From the NCBI RefSeq assembly GCF_000426385.1, contig NZ_AUFG01000005.1, forward strand, positions 87,007-151,006: DNA of 64,000 nt, written 5' to 3'. The notes beneath the pieces were generated by a model, which saw nothing but the letters and a program-made list of their open reading frames with translations, had not been told where the DNA came from and ran no database searches. A program made the translations under genes and the position numbers. The DNA comes from Arsenicicoccus bolidensis DSM 15745 (GTDB taxonomy: Bacteria; Actinomycetota; Actinomycetes; Actinomycetales; Dermatophilaceae). Numbering within the stretch: position 1 is the first letter of the stretch; each line of letters opens with the position of its first letter. This document shows positions 61,812 through 64,000 of this stretch, one piece after another.

Positions 61812-62297
61812 ATGGCCAAGAAGCACGCCTCGTCCGGGACCCCCGCCACGGTCGCCCTGGACCGGGCGGGCGTGGCGTACGAGGTGCGTGCCTACCACCA
61901 CGACCCGGCGGCGTCGTTCGGGCTCGAGGCGGCCGAGGCGCTGGGCGTCGACCCCGCGCGCGTCCTCAAGACCCTGCTCGTCGACACGGGGTCCGGGCTG
62001 GCCGTCGGCATCGTGCCCGTCGACCGGCAGCTGGACCTCAAGGCCCTGGCGCACGCCCTCGGCGTCAAGCGGGTGGTGATGGCGGATCCCGCTGCGGCCG
62101 AACGCAGCTCGGGCTATGTCGTCGGCGGGATCAGCCCCGTCGGTCAGAAGCGCGCCCTGCCCATGGTCCTGGACCAGTCCGCCGTGGAGCAGAGCACCGT
62201 GCTCGTCAGCGGTGGGCGCAGGGGCTTCGACCTGGAGCTGGCGCCGGCCGACCTGGTCGCGGTCACCCGCGCGGTCACGGCTCCGATCGATCGCTGA
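61812..62297 (+). CDS. ybaK: Aminoacyl-tRNA deacylase, YbaK/EbsC (INS-like)
   Basis: 161 residues from ATG 61812 (GTG 61803 also in frame). YbaK fold: LEAAEALGVDPARVLKTLLVD, with the conserved Lys in VLKTL, then VPVDRQLDLKALAHALGVKRV and SGYVVGGISPVGQKRALPMVLDQ (G-x-x-x-P loop). The family hydrolyses Cys-tRNA(Pro) and related mischarged tRNAs in trans. Convergent with the Lrp gene and overlapping it by 23 bases. Confidence 0.9.
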   Translation: MAKKHASSGTPATVALDRAGVAYEVRAYHHDPAASFGLEAAEALGVDPARVLKTLLVDTGSGLAVGIVPVDRQLDLKALAHALGVKRVVMADPAAAERSSGYVVGGISPVGQKRALPMVLDQSAVEQSTVLVSGGRRGFDLELAPADLVAVTRAVTAPIDR

Positions 62298-62817
62298 CGT
62301 CGTCGCGGTCACCGGGCGAGGTGCCCGACGTCGCCGTCGCGGCCGCCGTGTCGCCCGCCGAGCGGCCCGGCATACCGCCACCGCTGGCCGACCGACCCTC
62401 CCAGGAGGTGGACAGGACCACCGTGGTGCGCGTCGAGACGTTGCCGCGCGAGCGGACCAGCGCGATCAGCTCCTCCAGCTCGTGCGGCGTGGCGACCCGC
62501 ACCTTGAGCAGGTAGGACATGTCCCCCGCCACCGAGTGGCACGCCTCGATCGCGCTCACGTCGCGCAGCCGGTCGGGGATGTCGTCCGGCTCGGTCGGGT
62601 CGAGCGGCGCGATCGAGATGTAGGCCGCCAGCGGCAACCCCGCGGAGTCCGGGTCGATGGTCGCGCGATAGCCGGTGATGACCCCGCGCTCCTCGAGCCG
62701 TCGCACGCGCTGGTGGATGGCCGACGTGGACAACCCCGTCGCCTTGCCCAGGTCGGTGTAGGACATGCGGCCGTCGCGGGACAGGTGCGCGACGATCTGC
62801 TGGTCGACAGACTCCAT
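62275..62817 (-). CDS. Lrp/AsnC family transcriptional regulator
   Basis: 180 residues. HTH YTDLGKATGLSTSAIHQRVRRL and RAM effector domain with ITGYRATIDPDSAGLPLAAYISI and CHSVAGDMSYLLKVRVAT. After the domain is a 35-residue Gly/Ser/Ala tail (SASGGGMPGRSAGDTAAATATSG), not usual for Lrp. Lrp proteins respond to amino acids; linkage to lysine genes 12 kb away is not evidence of control. Divergent from the exonuclease gene. Confidence 0.88.
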   Translation of the reverse strand: MESVDQQIVAHLSRDGRMSYTDLGKATGLSTSAIHQRVRRLEERGVITGYRATIDPDSAGLPLAAYISIAPLDPTEPDDIPDRLRDVSAIEACHSVAGDMSYLLKVRVATPHELEELIALVRSRGNVSTRTTVVLSTSWEGRSASGGGMPGRSAGDTAAATATSGTSPGDRDDVSDRSEP

Positions 62818-62902
62818 CCCGCAACACTAGCGGCCGCAGGGGCTCTCGGCCGGATGCCCCGAGCATCCGGACGGCGGCGCCGAGATCCGGCAGACTGACC
62901 CC

Positions 62903-63859
62903 ATGACGCCGCCTCCCCACTCCGCGAGCCCTCGTCTCATGCTGCTCGACGCGGCGTCTCTCTACTACCGCGCCTTCTACGGCGTGCCGGACCGTCGCAA
63001 GACGCCGGACTCGCCGCCGTCCAACGCGGTGCGGGGCTTCCTGGACATGGTGGCGACGCTCGTCACGACCTATGCCCCGACCCACCTGGCCGCGTGCTGG
63101 GACGAGGACTGGCGTCCGGCGTTCCGCGTGGAGGCCATCCCGACCTACAAGACCCACCGCCTCGCCGACGGGTCACCGGACTCCGAGGACACCCCCGAGG
63201 CGCTGGCCCCACAGGTGCCGGCCATCGTGGACTCCCTTGCCGCGCTGGGGATCTCGCGGGTCGGATCGGCAGGCTACGAGGCGGACGACGTCATCGGGAC
63301 GCTGGTCCACCGGCACCGCCGCAAGCTCCCCATCGACATCGTCACCGGCGACCGCGACCTCTTCCAGCTCGTCGACGACGCCTCCGGGGTGCGCGTGCTC
63401 TACACCGCGCGCGGCGGCGTGCGCGACGCCGACGTCATCGACCAGGCCTATCTCGCGACCAAGCACGGGGTGCCGACCGGCGCGGCCTACGCCGACATGG
63501 CGGTGCTGCGCGGCGACACCAGCGACGGCCTCCCGGGCGTCCAGGGCATCGGCGACAAGACGGCCGCCGCCCTGATCCAGCAGTATGGCGACCTGCCCGC
63601 ACTGCGGGCCGCCGTCGACGGTGGCGATCCCGCCATCAAGGGCGCCCGCCGCACCCGGCTCGAGGAGGCGTCGGCCTATCTCGACGTCGCGCCCCGCGTG
63701 GTGCGGGTCGCGCACGACGCGCCGCTGCCCGGGGTGACGCTGGGCTCGCTGCGCCTGCCGACCGAGGTGGCGGACGTGCGGCTGATGTCGGTGGTCGCGG
63801 ACGAGCTGGGCGTGGCGTCGAGCTTCACCCGCGTGCTGTCGGCGCTGCACATCCTCTGA
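62903..63859 (+). CDS. 5'-3' exonuclease (PolA N-terminal type)
   Basis: 318 residues from ATG 62903. The stand-alone PIN-like FEN domain: LMLLDAASLYYRAFYGVP, AACWDEDWRPAFRVEAIPTYKTHR, GYEADDVIGTLVHRHRR with the acidic metal ligands, VTGDRDLFQLVDD, RGDTSDGLPGVQGIGDKTAAALI (helix-hairpin-helix). Lacks the polymerase and proofreading parts. A common actinobacterial RNase H-like/Okazaki fragment or repair exonuclease. All metal-binding acids appear intact. Confidence 0.92.
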   Translation: MTPPPHSASPRLMLLDAASLYYRAFYGVPDRRKTPDSPPSNAVRGFLDMVATLVTTYAPTHLAACWDEDWRPAFRVEAIPTYKTHRLADGSPDSEDTPEALAPQVPAIVDSLAALGISRVGSAGYEADDVIGTLVHRHRRKLPIDIVTGDRDLFQLVDDASGVRVLYTARGGVRDADVIDQAYLATKHGVPTGAAYADMAVLRGDTSDGLPGVQGIGDKTAAALIQQYGDLPALRAAVDGGDPAIKGARRTRLEEASAYLDVAPRVVRVAHDAPLPGVTLGSLRLPTEVADVRLMSVVADELGVASSFTRVLSALHIL

Positions 63860-64000
63860 CCGCGCCGCGCTCGCACCGCCCGCGCGACTCCGGCGCTTGC
63901 GCGACTCCGGTGGGAGGGCGGAACTGGTTGCTCGGACTGCCGGGAGGGCGCCATAGCTGCCCTCTCACGAGCTGCCGACCACGGGCCGTTGGTGGGATCT
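63860..64000. other. End region without a gene
   Basis: 141 bases with no open frame. It contains a direct repeat GCGCGACTCCGG at 63882 and 63899 (period 17) and GAGGGC...GCCCTC (inverted), which could be the start of an intergenic repeat element cut by the window edge. Confidence 0.4.

Overview
The window is about 72 percent GC by eye, with dense genes, many GTG starts, ATGA-type overlaps and several actinobacterial hallmark genes: RbpA, DUF222/HNH '13E12-type' endonuclease, polyprenol-phosphate mannose synthase next to Lnt, LuxR-type LAL regulator beside ben genes, GlxA and PucR-type regulators. This points to a high-GC actinomycete, most likely Micrococcales, perhaps near Intrasporangiaceae; the family-level guess is inference. 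I see no rRNA, no convincing tRNA, no CRISPR array, no insertion sequence and no prophage.

Layout. 1-14.4 kb is ordinary chromosome: a VOC fragment, HNH endonuclease, GNAT, small monooxygenase, alpha/beta hydrolase, an unusual phospholipase A2 plus Abhydrolase_9 membrane protein, a NarL-type two-component pair, a frameshifted AlkA glycosylase, an ECF sigma factor, an extensin-like protein and a TetR / PQQ sugar dehydrogenase chimera. 14.4-21.2 kb is a worn accessory stretch: GrpB, an internally deleted pterin dehydratase-VOC protein, a VapBC pair with a palindrome on its ribosome binding site, a TetR without an N-terminus, SodC, a frameshifted FUSC protein, a FitA antitoxin whose toxin is reduced to ten codons, and a frameshifted dienelactone hydrolase. 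21.2-29.6 kb holds CspA, a GreA-like protein and a probable drug-response locus (UvrA-like ABC protein, MarR, DHA2 exporter), then a flavin monooxygenase-SDR pair and an aldo/keto reductase. 30-35 kb is a hydroxy-acid (glycolate/lactate type) oxidase-transporter operon with a divergent GAF-PucR regulator. 35-43 kb is small membrane proteins, an SSB-like protein, a UMF1 transporter, RbpA with a SigR-like promoter, and the lnt-ppm-fxsA operon.

43.2-50.2 kb is a lysine fermentation-type cluster. KamA isomerises lysine at C2/C3, KamDE at C5/C6, Kdd oxidises 3,5-diaminohexanoate and Kal deaminates 3-aminobutyryl-CoA; a frameshifted amidohydrolase sits inside the operon and the cleavage enzyme Kce is not present here. 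50.3-61.7 kb is a benzoate-to-3-oxoadipate-enol-lactone module: a LuxR-type regulator (BenR-like), benA, benB and one 989-residue reading frame that joins BenC, a FadR/GntR-type FCD ligand-binding domain and BenD; divergently, catR-catB-catA-catC. 61.8-63.9 kb has YbaK, an Lrp regulator and a 5'-3' exonuclease.

The most unusual things are the BenC-FCD-BenD fusion with a repeated linker motif, the TetR-sugar dehydrogenase chimera, the PLA2-Abhydrolase_9 protein, the FitA-with-toxin-stub, and a word, GTATGNC, that recurs about fifty times on both strands. At least four genes carry single frameshifts in short GC-rich runs, so either the assembly has indel errors or the region is decaying; this caveat applies to any fusion or truncation claimed here.
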